24,830 nt of DNA from CAZSAT01 sp964604675. Its GTDB lineage: Bacteria; Myxococcota_A; UBA796; CAJQPC01. Shown here in pieces: positions 12,765-20,833 of the stretch. The notes under the pieces are model-generated. The model saw only the letters and a program-made list of their open reading frames with translations, had not been told where the DNA came from and ran no database searches. Every line of letters starts with the position of its first letter. Position 1 is the first letter of the stretch. The position numbers and the translations under genes were made by a program. The stretch covers positions 1 to 24,830 of the forward strand of contig CAZSAT010000100.1 in assembly GCA_964604675.1 (NCBI GenBank). The letters are read 5' to 3'.

Positions 12765-14849
12765 TCACGAACACAGCGCCGCCACCCGATCGACCAGCGC
12801 GTCGGCCAGGTCCTGGCCGTCGAGGATCTCGCAGCGCACACGGAGGGCGCGTGCCGTGCCGTCCGGCAGTCGGATGAGGTCCTTCTCGGTCGTGACGAGC
12901 GGGAGACCCAACGCGCCGAGCCGCTGGAGGTCGCCCGTGTTGTAGACGTGGTGGTCGCGGAACGTGGTCCACGTCCGCACACGGAGTCCGAGGACGACGA
13001 GCTGCTCGAGGAACCTCCCGGGGTTCGCGATCCCGGCAAAGGCGACCACGTCCCCGCGCACCGAATCGAGCGGCGAGAGGTTGTGCCCGTCCCACCAGCC
13101 GACCGGAACGTGATGGCCTCGGACCGTCGGGCGGTCCGGCAGGCCGGCGGGCAGCGGGCCGTTCTGGACCCACAAGACGTCCGCACGCGCAAGAGCCGCC
13201 GGACCCTCCCGGGCCTCCCCGGCGGGCAGTGGGCCGCCAGCATGCGGACGGTGACCGTCGACCACGACCACGTCGAGGTCGCGGGCAATGCGACGGTGCT
13301 GGAACGCGTCGTCCAACACGACGACATCGGCCCCCGCCTGCCGGGCGTGCGCGGCCCCGGCAAGCCGGTCCGGCGCGGAGATGGCCAGGAAGCCGCGACG
13401 GGCCAACATCGCCAGCTCGTCGCCGTCCTCCGCGGTCGAGACCTCGCGCACGGCGGGGCCGTCGACGCGTCCGTACCCGCGCGACACCACCGCCGGGCGC
13501 AAGCCCCGCGCCGCCAGCGCCTCGAGCCACCAGGCGACCACCGGCGTCTTGCCGGTTCCGCCGCTCGCGACGTTGCCGACCGACACCACGGGCAAGGCCG
13601 CGCGCGCGCCGGCGCCAAGGCGTCGAATGCGCCACGCGGCCGCGTGCTCGAAGAGCCAGGCGACCGGAAGGAGCCACGGCCGTGCGGCACGCTCGACCGG
13701 CACCGGCCCTTCGAGCAGCGGACGCAGGGCCTCGGCCCAGCCTGCCCGGTCGGAGACCGCTTGCCTGCCGGGCCGAGCGACAAGCGCCGCCTGCAACGCA
13801 TCGGCGAGGTCCGTCACGGTCGAGCAGCGATGGGTCGCGAGGCCTGGCCAGGCTTCGTCGTTGGACCAGGTGTGCGGACCGTGCACGACGGCCGCTCCGG
13901 CGCGCGCGGCTTCGATGGGCGAGTGCCCGCCGATCTGGGGATCGAAGGTGCCTCCGATGAACGCCGCGTCCGCCTGGGCGAGCACGCCCGAGAGCTCGCC
14001 CAGCGTGTCGAGCAGGATCACCGCACCCGGGGTGGGCGCGGCGCCGTCGCTACGACGCCAGAGCGGCCTCCTCGCGGCGATCACGAGCGCAGCCACCTCG
14101 TCGAAACGCTCCGGGTGTCGAGGCGCGAGCAGGAGGGTGGCGCCACCCGGGAGCGCAGCCAGGAGCGCCTCTTCGTCCCCTGGACGGGTCGAGCACCCCA
14201 CGACCAGGGGGCGGGGCAGCACCAGTTCGGAGGCGGGTGTGGGGGCGAGCACCTTGGGGTCTCCCAGCACCTGGACAGGCCCTGTGACGTGGCCGCGCAG
14301 CGCCTCCGCCGTTGTCTCGCTCTTCGCGAACCAGTGTGCGACACACCCCTCGAGCACCCCCCAGGTGCGCGGCAAGGCGAGCCAACGCTGCGTGCCGCGG
14401 CCGATGCGCGCGCCGACGACGACGACGACGACGCCGCGCGACCGAGCCGCCAAGAGGAGGTTCGGCCAGATCTCCGCCTCGACGAGCACCAGCGCGCGGG
14501 GGCGGACGTGGTCGAGGAAGCGCCTCACGGCGAAGGGCGCGTCCATGGGGAGCGCGCAGAGGGCGTCGTGCCCGCGGGCCACGGCGAGCCCGGTGTCGGC
14601 CGTGGCCGACCTCAACAGCACGCGTCGAGGCTGCTGGGACGCCAGGACGTCGAGCACGCCAGCCGCCGCCTGCCCCTCGCCCACGGAGGCGCCGTGCACC
14701 ACCACGGTGCCAGGAGGGACGGCTGGCAAGGTCAGAGTCCAGCGCTCCCGCCAGCGAACCCTCGTCCTCGGATGGAGCCAGGTCACGAGCGCGACCATGG
14801 GCCAGCCCAGCCACCACGCCAGGCGGTACAGCAGCAGGCCGAGGCTCAT
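12765..14849 (-). CDS. waaA-lpxK: Fused Kdo transferase (WaaA/KdtA) and tetraacyldisaccharide 4'-kinase (LpxK)
   Basis: A single frame of 694 residues holds two lipid A enzymes. Residues 1 to about 375 are WaaA: a membrane-proximal N-terminus (LLLYRLAWWLGW), RERW with the likely catalytic Glu (35), VHGASVGEGQ (51-60), VEAEIWPN (123-130), a GARIGRG segment, and GGHSPIEAARAGAAVVHGPH (307-326). WaaA adds Kdo from CMP-Kdo to lipid IVA. Residues about 380-694 are LpxK: VGNVASGGTGKTP (424-436, Walker A), SRGYGR (456-461), GDELAMLARR (476-485), and VLDDAFQHRRIARDLDVVVVD (511-531). LpxK phosphorylates the 4' position of the disaccharide. Both active sites look intact, so this is not a decayed fusion. 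The ATG at 14849 overlaps the ATL stop (ATGA). Six Val codons (140-145) come from a GAC microsatellite. Confidence 0.94.
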   Translation of the reverse strand: MSLGLLLYRLAWWLGWPMVALVTWLHPRTRVRWRERWTLTLPAVPPGTVVVHGASVGEGQAAAGVLDVLASQQPRRVLLRSATADTGLAVARGHDALCALPMDAPFAVRRFLDHVRPRALVLVEAEIWPNLLLAARSRGVVVVVVGARIGRGTQRWLALPRTWGVLEGCVAHWFAKSETTAEALRGHVTGPVQVLGDPKVLAPTPASELVLPRPLVVGCSTRPGDEEALLAALPGGATLLLAPRHPERFDEVAALVIAARRPLWRRSDGAAPTPGAVILLDTLGELSGVLAQADAAFIGGTFDPQIGGHSPIEAARAGAAVVHGPHTWSNDEAWPGLATHRCSTVTDLADALQAALVARPGRQAVSDRAGWAEALRPLLEGPVPVERAARPWLLPVAWLFEHAAAWRIRRLGAGARAALPVVSVGNVASGGTGKTPVVAWWLEALAARGLRPAVVSRGYGRVDGPAVREVSTAEDGDELAMLARRGFLAISAPDRLAGAAHARQAGADVVVLDDAFQHRRIARDLDVVVVDGHRPHAGGPLPAGEAREGPAALARADVLWVQNGPLPAGLPDRPTVRGHHVPVGWWDGHNLSPLDSVRGDVVAFAGIANPGRFLEQLVVLGLRVRTWTTFRDHHVYNTGDLQRLGALGLPLVTTEKDLIRLPDGTARALRVRCEILDGQDLADALVDRVAALCS
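14415..14432. repeat. Trinucleotide repeat (GAC)6 inside waaA-lpxK
   Basis: Six GAC triplets in a row. On the coding strand they read as six GTC codons and give Val140-Val145 of the WaaA half. The change in length by slippage would stay in frame. Confidence 0.85.
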
Positions 14850-15169
14850 ACGCCCGCCACGTCCCCGGCCTCTGGCTGCCAGCGGTGCCTGGCCATGTCG
14901 ACGTGGCCCGCGTCGAAGACCACCCCTTCCGCCTCCAGCAGGACCCGCTGCAGCGGAGCACGCCCCGGCTCTCCGCCGTGGGCGATGTGGCCGCTCTTGC
15001 GGACCACACGGTGCCACGGAACCGTGTCGTCGCCGAGCGCCGCGAGGGCGTAGCCCACCTGGCGCGCTGCGCGGGGACTTCCCAGCGCCGTCGCGACGTC
15101 GCCGTACGCGAGCACGCGTCCGCTCGGGATGAGCCTCACGAGCGCGTAGACCCTCTGGCGGAAGTTCAA
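14846..15169 (-). CDS. Alkyltransferase-like protein (ATL, MGMT-related, Trp for catalytic Cys)
   Basis: The protein is 107 residues and matches the C-terminal DNA-binding domain of O6-alkylguanine-DNA alkyltransferase: RVYALVRLIPSGRVLAYGDVA, ALGSPRAARQVGYAL, and VPWHRVVRKSGHI. In true MGMT the active motif is PCHRV; here it is PWHRV, the hallmark of ATL proteins, which bind O6-alkylguanine lesions without repairing them and hand them to nucleotide excision repair. The start is TTG at 15169, overlapping the msbA stop (TTGA), with GGGGAGGG a few bases upstream. Its stop overlaps the waaA-lpxK ATG. So it is wedged, in overlapping frames on both sides, inside a lipid A operon with no obvious functional tie. 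Confidence 0.92.
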   Translation of the reverse strand: MNFRQRVYALVRLIPSGRVLAYGDVATALGSPRAARQVGYALAALGDDTVPWHRVVRKSGHIAHGGEPGRAPLQRVLLEAEGVVFDAGHVDMARHRWQPEAGDVAGV

Positions 15170-16872
15170 GCGCCCTCCCCGTACAGCCGCGCGTACTCCC
15201 CCGGGCGGCTCACCAGGTCGTCGTGCCGCCCCATCTGCACCACCCTCCCGCCTTCCAGGACCACGATCCGGTCGGCGTCCTTGACGGTGCTCAACCGGTG
15301 GGCGATGGCGATGACCGTGCGGCCGTCCATGAGGCGACCGAGCGCCTCCTGGACCGCCTCCTCGCTCTCACGGTCGAGTGCCGACGTGGCCTCGTCGAGC
15401 AGGAGCACCGGCGCATCGCACAACAACGCCCGGGCGATGCAGATCCGCTGACGCTGCCCCCCGCTCAGGCGGAGACCGCCTTCGTCGACCAGGGTGTCGT
15501 AGCCCTGCGGGAGCTCGCTCACGAAGCCGTGCGCGTTCGCGTCCCGGCAGGCCACTTCGACCTCCTCGCGCCTCGCCTCAGGGCGGCCCAGCCGCACGTT
15601 GTCCAGCACCGAGGCGTTGAACAGGAAGCTGTCCTGGCTCACCATGGCGACGTGGCGGCGGAGCGTGCCCAGGTCGAGCTCCCGAAGATCGCGCCCGTTG
15701 AGCAACACCCGCCCCGCGCTCGGGTCGTGGAAGCGCGGAACGAGCCCGATGAGCGTGGACTTGCCGGCTCCGCTGGGACCGACCAACGCGACCCGCTCAC
15801 CGGGTGACACGGTGATGTCGATGCCGGAGAGCACGGGTCCGTCGCCGTAGTCGAAGCCCAGGCCTTCGAACTGGAGCTCGCAGGTGCGGGCATCGAGCCG
15901 GACGCTGCCGCTCTGAACGCTCGGGGCGGTGTCGAGCACCCGAAACGCGGCCTCGGCGCCTGCGATCGCACGCTGCGTCAGGCTGTTGATCTCCGAGAGC
16001 TGCTTGAGCGGGAGGTTCATCAGCCCGACGGCGACCAGGAAGGCGATCAGCTGGCCCGGTTCCAGCTCGCCCGCAAAGACCCGCTGACCGCCGTAGGCGA
16101 TGGCGAGACCGACCCCGACGGCCGCGATGAGCTCGATGATCGGACCGGGAAGCAGCTGGGCCAGGGTGGCGTCGAGCTGGAGCTTCAGCTGCGCGTCGTT
16201 GTCGTGCTCGAAGCGCTTCAGCCGCTGGGGCTCGGCGCGAAAGGCCTGCACGACCCGGATGCCGCTCAAGGTCTCCTGCGCCGACGTGGTGAGCGAGGCG
16301 AGGTTGTCGAGGCTCTCCCGCGCGGTCCGACGGAGCTGACGCCCGAAGCGGCTGATCGGCAAGGCGACCAGCGGCAGGAGGACCACAGCAGCGAGGGTCA
16401 GGCGCCAGTCCTGCCAGAGCGCAGCGGCCAGGAGGCCCAACAGCGTCAGGGGCCGCTGCACCAGGGTGGCGTAGGCGCTCACGAGGTACTGCACGTTGCC
16501 CAGGTCGGAGGTGAGCCGGGTGAGCTGCGCCCCCAGCGGGGTGCGCTGGTGCCACCCGACATCGAGTCCGAGGGTGTGCGCGAACAGCTCCCGTCGAAGG
16601 CGCGTCACCACCTGGAACGCGATGCGCCGCGTCATGTAGGTGCGGCCGACATGCAGGCTGCCGTTGGCGGCGTACAGGACCATGATGGCGACGGGCATGG
16701 CGGCGAGCGCGGCACCGTCCTTGGCGATGAGGACATCGTCGAGCACCCGCTCGATCAACAGCACGAGGAGCGCCGGAATCGAAGCAGCCAGCGCCATCAG
16801 CACCGTGGCCACCAACAGCTGGCCGGCGTAGGGCCGGTAATAGCCGAGCAGCCGCTTGAGGACGGGACCCAT
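15166..16872 (-). CDS. msbA: MsbA-type lipid A/lipid ABC transporter, fused permease-ATPase
   Basis: The protein is 568 residues, the normal size of a half-transporter. Residues 1 to about 310 form six membrane segments of the ABC exporter fold, starting KRLLGYYRPYAGQLL. The ATPase part has Walker A GPSGAGKST, the Q-loop MVSQDSFLFNASV, signature LSGGQRQRICIARALL, Walker B VLLLDEATSALD, and the switch His in IAHRLSTV. MsbA flips Kdo-lipid A from the inner to the outer face of the inner membrane, and the neighbouring waaA-lpxK and lpx genes support that role over a drug or peptide exporter. It starts 11 bases after the GT39 stop, at an ATG. Confidence 0.93.
   Translation of the reverse strand: MGPVLKRLLGYYRPYAGQLLVATVLMALAASIPALLVLLIERVLDDVLIAKDGAALAAMPVAIMVLYAANGSLHVGRTYMTRRIAFQVVTRLRRELFAHTLGLDVGWHQRTPLGAQLTRLTSDLGNVQYLVSAYATLVQRPLTLLGLLAAALWQDWRLTLAAVVLLPLVALPISRFGRQLRRTARESLDNLASLTTSAQETLSGIRVVQAFRAEPQRLKRFEHDNDAQLKLQLDATLAQLLPGPIIELIAAVGVGLAIAYGGQRVFAGELEPGQLIAFLVAVGLMNLPLKQLSEINSLTQRAIAGAEAAFRVLDTAPSVQSGSVRLDARTCELQFEGLGFDYGDGPVLSGIDITVSPGERVALVGPSGAGKSTLIGLVPRFHDPSAGRVLLNGRDLRELDLGTLRRHVAMVSQDSFLFNASVLDNVRLGRPEARREEVEVACRDANAHGFVSELPQGYDTLVDEGGLRLSGGQRQRICIARALLCDAPVLLLDEATSALDRESEEAVQEALGRLMDGRTVIAIAHRLSTVKDADRIVVLEGGRVVQMGRHDDLVSRPGEYARLYGEGA
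15174..15178 (-). promoter_or_regulatory. Ribosome binding site deciding a TTG start
   Basis: GGAGG within GGGGAGGG at the 3' end of msbA, four bases before TTG at 15169. It supports the TTG start of the ATL gene. Confidence 0.6.
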
Positions 16873-16883
16873 GACCCGGCAGC

Positions 16884-18245
16884 TTAGCGTGAGCCGGTGG
16901 CGGCGGTCGGCAACAGCGAGCTCACCTCGAAGACCTGCCAGCGAGCTGTCCGGATGCCGTTCTGCTCAGCCACCACGACGTTGGGGCCACCGGACTCGAG
17001 GTACAGCCCGTCGGTGCCCAGCTTCCGGCTCTTTCGGGCAGGTCGCACGAACACGGTGCTCTCCGGCAGCTCGCGCGGCCAGAGGTCGAACTGGTCGGTG
17101 CGGCCGATACCGGGCACGGTCGTGGCATCGATGCCGCCGTAGAACCGCACCCAGGCGGCCTCCTGGTAGCGCGACGCGAGCACCGGCTGCTGCCCCCAGG
17201 CCTCGACGGCGGCCCCGATCACCGGCCCCTGGGACAGCTCCTGCGTGGGCTCCTTGGGCCAGGGCAGCACCGGATGGACGGCGACGTGCACCACCACCAA
17301 CGCGCTGATGGCGGCACCGAGGACGCCACCCACCCAAGCCAATCGGGGGATGCGACCGCGCATCCGAGCGATGCCCACGCAAGCGACCACCAGGGTCGGG
17401 GCCCCCCAGTTCGGCTCCGAGTGTCCGACCACCGAAGCCGCGGTGAACAGCGCCAGCGGCAACGCCGCCGACCACCACCACACGTCCCGCTCACCCCGCC
17501 AGAGCCATGCCAGGACCGCCAGGAACAGGAAGGGGTTGGCCAGGACGGCCTGCCCACCGACGAAGGTGACGAAGCCTTCGAGGGCGCTGCGTTCGCCCGT
17601 GAAGCCGTGCCCGAGCTGGAAGCCGTAGCTCACCCACTCGTGCTGTGCGTTCCAGACCAGGTTGGGTGCAACACACGCCGCGGCGATGCCCGCGGCGAGC
17701 CACACCCCACGGCCGCGTCCTCGCGTCGCCATGCACAGCGCGGGCCAGAGCACCCAGCCGGTGTGTTTGGCCAAGAGCGCCGCGCCGCACGCGAGGCCCA
17801 CCAACCACCAGCGATCGCGCTCCGCCGCCCAGGGCGCCAGCACCCAGGCCGACAAGAGCACCACGTCCGGGGTCGCGAGCAGACCGCCCAGGGCCGTCAG
17901 CGGCGCCCCCAGCCACAAGAGCGCCAGGAGCTCACGGTCACCGCGTTCCGTGGTCAAGACCGCGCCGAGCACGCCGCCGGAGAGGCACACGCCCGCGGCG
18001 CGCACGCCGAGCTCCGTGTCGCCGAACACGGCGGTGCCCGCGGCGATCAGACCGGCGACCGCCGGCGGGTGGTCGTAATAGCCCCAGGCCAGCGCCTCGC
18101 TCCAGCACCAGTAGTAGGCCTCGTCGGCGGCCAGGCCGAGCGTGCCACCCAACCAGAGGCGCGCCGCGGTCCACACCAGGACCAGCGCCACCAGGAGACC
18201 GAGGGCCGGCCTCAGGGCCGCAGCCGGAGCGCCGGCACGAGCCAC
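16884..18245 (-). CDS. GT39/ArnT-like membrane glycosyltransferase
   Basis: The protein is 453 residues with about nine to eleven hydrophobic segments and a soluble C-terminal end. Near the N-terminus are the two signatures of polyprenyl-phosphate-sugar-dependent (PMT/ArnT) transferases: ADEAYYWCWSEAL with Asp41-Glu42, and WGYYDHPPAVAGLI (54-67). The conserved Asp41 is the expected catalytic base in the periplasmic loop. These enzymes move a sugar from a polyprenyl phosphate to lipid A, protein or another periplasmic acceptor. The GT2 gene just upstream probably makes the donor. GTG at 18245 lies 34 bases inside the GT2 gene with GGAGG four bases upstream; earlier in-frame codons are GT2 antisense-like noise. 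The sugar and acceptor are unknown; lipid A is inferred from the neighbours. Confidence 0.87.
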   Translation of the reverse strand: MARAGAPAAALRPALGLLVALVLVWTAARLWLGGTLGLAADEAYYWCWSEALAWGYYDHPPAVAGLIAAGTAVFGDTELGVRAAGVCLSGGVLGAVLTTERGDRELLALLWLGAPLTALGGLLATPDVVLLSAWVLAPWAAERDRWWLVGLACGAALLAKHTGWVLWPALCMATRGRGRGVWLAAGIAAACVAPNLVWNAQHEWVSYGFQLGHGFTGERSALEGFVTFVGGQAVLANPFLFLAVLAWLWRGERDVWWWSAALPLALFTAASVVGHSEPNWGAPTLVVACVGIARMRGRIPRLAWVGGVLGAAISALVVVHVAVHPVLPWPKEPTQELSQGPVIGAAVEAWGQQPVLASRYQEAAWVRFYGGIDATTVPGIGRTDQFDLWPRELPESTVFVRPARKSRKLGTDGLYLESGGPNVVVAEQNGIRTARWQVFEVSSLLPTAATGSR

Positions 18246-18889
18246 GCCGCCTCCACTGCGATCGCGCGGCTCATCTTGCTCACGCCCTGATCGCGCTCGG
18301 TGAACACGATGGGCACCTCCCCGACCGACAGCCCGGCCTGCACCACGCGCCAGGTCATCTCGACCTGGAAGGCGTAGCCGTCCGAGGCCAAGGGCGTGGA
18401 GAGGGCACGGTCGAGGGCCTCGGCGCGCCAGGCCTTGAAGCCGCCCGTGAGGTCGCGGTACGGCAAGCCGAGCCACAGCCGGCTGTAGGCGCCGCCGAAG
18501 CGAGACAGCAGACGCCGGCCCAAGGGCCAGTTCCGCGTGCCGCCTCCCGGCACGTAGCGGCTCCCGAGCACGAGGTCGGCGTCAGCGGCCAGCAGCTTCG
18601 GGACGTCGGCGGGATCGTGGGACAGGTCCGCATCCATCTGCACGATGCGCTCGTAGCCCTGCTCGAGGCCCAGCCGAAACCCCGCCTGGTAGGCGCTGGC
18701 GAGGCCCGCCTTGGCCGCGCGGCGGAGCACCTGCACACCCAGGGCCTCGGCGGCGTCGGCCGTGCCGTCGGGAGAACCGTCGTCCACCACGAGCAGGTCC
18801 ACCTCGCCCATCGCGGCGCGGAGCCGCCCGACCAGCGCGTCGAGGTTTTCCCGTTCGTTGTACGTGGGGGTGACGACCAGGACCGACAT
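18212..18889 (-). CDS. GT2 polyprenol-phosphate mannosyltransferase-like enzyme (DPM1 type)
   Basis: The protein is 225 residues of GT-A fold and without C-terminal membrane segments. It starts MSVLVVTPTYNERENLDALV. Motifs are VVDDGSPDGT (nucleotide binding), MDADLSHDP (metal-binding DxD), LGSRYVPGG, and the acceptor region GLPYRDLTGGFKAWRAEAL. This is the dolichol-phosphate mannose synthase pattern: transfer of a sugar from GDP- or UDP-sugar to a polyprenyl phosphate on the cytoplasmic face. The GT39 gene starts within its last 34 bases, the usual partner that consumes such a lipid-linked sugar. The start is 4 bases after the lpxB stop; an open extension to 18991 is rejected as lpxB antisense-frame noise. 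Confidence 0.92.
   Translation of the reverse strand: MSVLVVTPTYNERENLDALVGRLRAAMGEVDLLVVDDGSPDGTADAAEALGVQVLRRAAKAGLASAYQAGFRLGLEQGYERIVQMDADLSHDPADVPKLLAADADLVLGSRYVPGGGTRNWPLGRRLLSRFGGAYSRLWLGLPYRDLTGGFKAWRAEALDRALSTPLASDGYAFQVEMTWRVVQAGLSVGEVPIVFTERDQGVSKMSRAIAVEAAWLVPALRLRP
18250..18254 (-). promoter_or_regulatory. Ribosome binding site deciding a GTG start
   Basis: GGAGG inside the GT2 gene, four bases before GTG at 18245. It supports an overlapping start for the GT39 gene. Confidence 0.55.
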
Positions 18890-18893
18890 CGGC

Positions 18894-19964
18894 TCAGAGG
18901 TATTGCGCCACGACCTCGGCGGCCCGTGCCGCGGCCCCCCGGCCCCCGAGCGCTTCGCGCACTCCGGCCAGTGCATCGGCCTGGACCGCATCGCCCCACA
19001 CGCCCTGCCACTCGTCGCAGAGGGTCTCGGCGTCGAAGCGCTGGACGAGCTCGGGCACGATCGTGCGACCCGCGACGAGGTTCGGCAGGGCCATGTGATC
19101 GACGCCCTTCACCAGCACCATGCCGACCTCGAAGGTGACCGGGTGCACGCGGTAGCAGACCGCCATCGGTCGGCCGAGGCACGCGATCTCCAAGGTGGCC
19201 GTGCCCGAGACCGCCAGCACGCCTCCCGCTGGTGCCACCGCGGCCTCGAGGGACTGCGTGATCTCGACGCTGTCGACGAAGGCCGTGCCGGCGAAGCGCT
19301 TCATCTCCTCGACGGACCGACCCGGCGCCAACGGCACCCGGATCACGGCGCCCGGGACGCGCTCGCGCAGCAGGGCCACGGTCTGCGCGAAGGTGGCCAG
19401 CATCTGCCGCCACTCGGCCAGCCTGGATCCAGGCACGAGGGCCCAATCGAGCCCGGGCGCGTCCTGCCAGGCGACGCGGTCCACCGCAGGGTGTCCGACG
19501 AAGGTTGCGCGGCCCCCGACCTCGTGGAAGTGCGCTGGCTCGAAGGGCAGGAGGCACAGCACCTCGCCCAGCTCCGCATAGGTCGACGCCCTCCCCGGTC
19601 GCCAGGCCCACAGCTGGGGCGACCCGTAGAACACCACCGGGATGCCGCGCCGACGCGCCGCGCGCGCCAGCGGGAGGTTGAAGTCGGGCAGGTCCACGCA
19701 GAGCAGCAGGTCGACGCCGGTGAGCGCCTCCACCATGCGTCGCCGGACGGCCAGGATCGCCGGCAGGCGGGCCAGCACCTCGACGACGCCCATCACCGCC
19801 ACCCGCTCCATCGGCTCCACGAGCTCGATCCCGCGCGCCACGAGCGCCGGGCCGCCCAGCCCGACCAGCTCGGGCTCACAGCCACAGGCTCTCAGCGCGT
19901 CCACCAGCTCCGCTGCGAGCCGGTCGCCGGAGGCCTCGCCGACCGAGATCAGGAGCCGCTTCAC
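18894..19964 (-). CDS. lpxB: Lipid-A-disaccharide synthase
   Basis: The protein is 356 residues. LpxB joins UDP-diacyl-sugar and lipid X to give the disaccharide 1-phosphate on the inner face of the inner membrane. Signatures present are ISVGEASGD (6-14), VDLPDFNLPLAR (90-101) with the conserved Asp, YGSPQLWAWRPGR (113-125; usually YVSPQVWAW), FVGHPAVD, VPGSRLAEW, SGTATLE and MALPNLVAGRTIVPEL. The GTG at 19964 overlaps the stop of the upstream oxidoreductase gene (GTGA), so the two are translationally coupled. The length is slightly below the E. coli enzyme (382) but all core motifs are present. Confidence 0.96.
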   Translation of the reverse strand: MKRLLISVGEASGDRLAAELVDALRACGCEPELVGLGGPALVARGIELVEPMERVAVMGVVEVLARLPAILAVRRRMVEALTGVDLLLCVDLPDFNLPLARAARRRGIPVVFYGSPQLWAWRPGRASTYAELGEVLCLLPFEPAHFHEVGGRATFVGHPAVDRVAWQDAPGLDWALVPGSRLAEWRQMLATFAQTVALLRERVPGAVIRVPLAPGRSVEEMKRFAGTAFVDSVEITQSLEAAVAPAGGVLAVSGTATLEIACLGRPMAVCYRVHPVTFEVGMVLVKGVDHMALPNLVAGRTIVPELVQRFDAETLCDEWQGVWGDAVQADALAGVREALGGRGAAARAAEVVAQYL

Positions 19965-20830
19965 CGACGCGCCGCGATGGCGGCCGCCACCTGCTCGGCG
20001 GCCTCCACGGCTCGCAACGCTTCGGTCCCGGGCACCGGAAAGGGGCGCTCGCCGCGCACCGCAGCCAGGAAGTCCCGGTGGAGGGCCTCCAGCGCATCCC
20101 CTGGCGTGACCGGCTCGGGTGTGGCCTCGAGCTCCCCCGCCCGCCAGTCCACCCGAGCGGCCTGCCGCGCGCCGAGGTCGAGCGTCCAGTAGGCCTCGTC
20201 ACCCACCACCCGCAGCACCCGCCTCGGTGCCCGACTGACGCGGCTGGCCGTGAGCGTGGCCACGCAGCCCGTGCTGGTCTCGATCCAGGCCTCCGCGATG
20301 TCGACCCCATCGGTCACGACCGCCACGCCGACCGCCCGCAGCTCTGTGACGGCGCCGCCGGTGAGGTGCAGGACCAGGTCGAGGTCGTGGATCATCAGGT
20401 CGAGCACGACGTCGACGTCGGCTCCCCGCCCGGCAAACGCGCCGATGCGCTCGGCGCGGAGGTAGCGAGGAGCGACGTCGGCGGGCAGGGCGGCCAGAGC
20501 CGGGTTGTACCGCTCGACATGGTTCACGGACACGTGCGGGTAGGCCGCCAGGACCCGCGCAGCATCAGCACTCGGAGCGAGCGGCTTCTCGACGATGCAT
20601 GGCACGCCACGCTCGAGCAGCGGGAGCGCCGTCTCGACGTGGGCGGCGGTCGGGGTGGCGACCACCGCGAAGTCGAGCGCTTCGGGCAGCTCGATCCGGG
20701 GAAACTCGCCGCGCCGACCGTCTGGCTCGATCACTCCCAAGAGCTCGACGTCGGCGCGGGCGGACAGCTTGCGGGCGTGGAACGTGCCCATGTGGCCGCA
20801 TCCGACCACCACTCCGCGCAGGGCGCCCAC
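19961..20830 (-). CDS. Gfo/Idh/MocA-family oxidoreductase between lpxA and lpxB, GnnA-like by position
   Basis: The protein is 289 residues. The NAD(P) fold opens with GVVVGCGHMGTFHARKL (6-22), then VATPTAAHVETAL (58-69), the family motif CIVEKPLAPS (78-87), SVNHVERYNPAL and the catalytic-region DLMIHDLDLVLHLTGG (144-159), with His148-Asp149. Gfo/Idh enzymes oxidise or reduce sugars. In Acidithiobacillus ferrooxidans a Gfo/Idh enzyme, GnnA, is encoded between lpxA and lpxB. It oxidises the 3-OH of UDP-GlcNAc as the first step to UDP-GlcNAc3N. The same position here makes a related role likely. The partner aminotransferase GnnB is not in the window, so a true GnnA role is inference. GTG at 20830 is 3 bases after the lpxA stop. 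Confidence 0.87.
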   Translation of the reverse strand: MGALRGVVVGCGHMGTFHARKLSARADVELLGVIEPDGRRGEFPRIELPEALDFAVVATPTAAHVETALPLLERGVPCIVEKPLAPSADAARVLAAYPHVSVNHVERYNPALAALPADVAPRYLRAERIGAFAGRGADVDVVLDLMIHDLDLVLHLTGGAVTELRAVGVAVVTDGVDIAEAWIETSTGCVATLTASRVSRAPRRVLRVVGDEAYWTLDLGARQAARVDWRAGELEATPEPVTPGDALEALHRDFLAAVRGERPFPVPGTEALRAVEAAEQVAAAIAARR

Positions 20831-20833
20831 CGG

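Noticed and set aside
12411..15053. Very long plus-strand open frame (880 codons) opposite waaA-lpxK
   Set aside because: It is antisense to strong, motif-rich genes. Long shadow frames are expected at this GC content, and its translation is Arg/Gly/His-rich without any family motif.
14846..15169. True O6-methylguanine-DNA methyltransferase (Ogt/MGMT)
   Set aside because: The acceptor Cys of PCHRV is Trp, and the N-terminal MGMT domain is missing, so it is an ATL protein.
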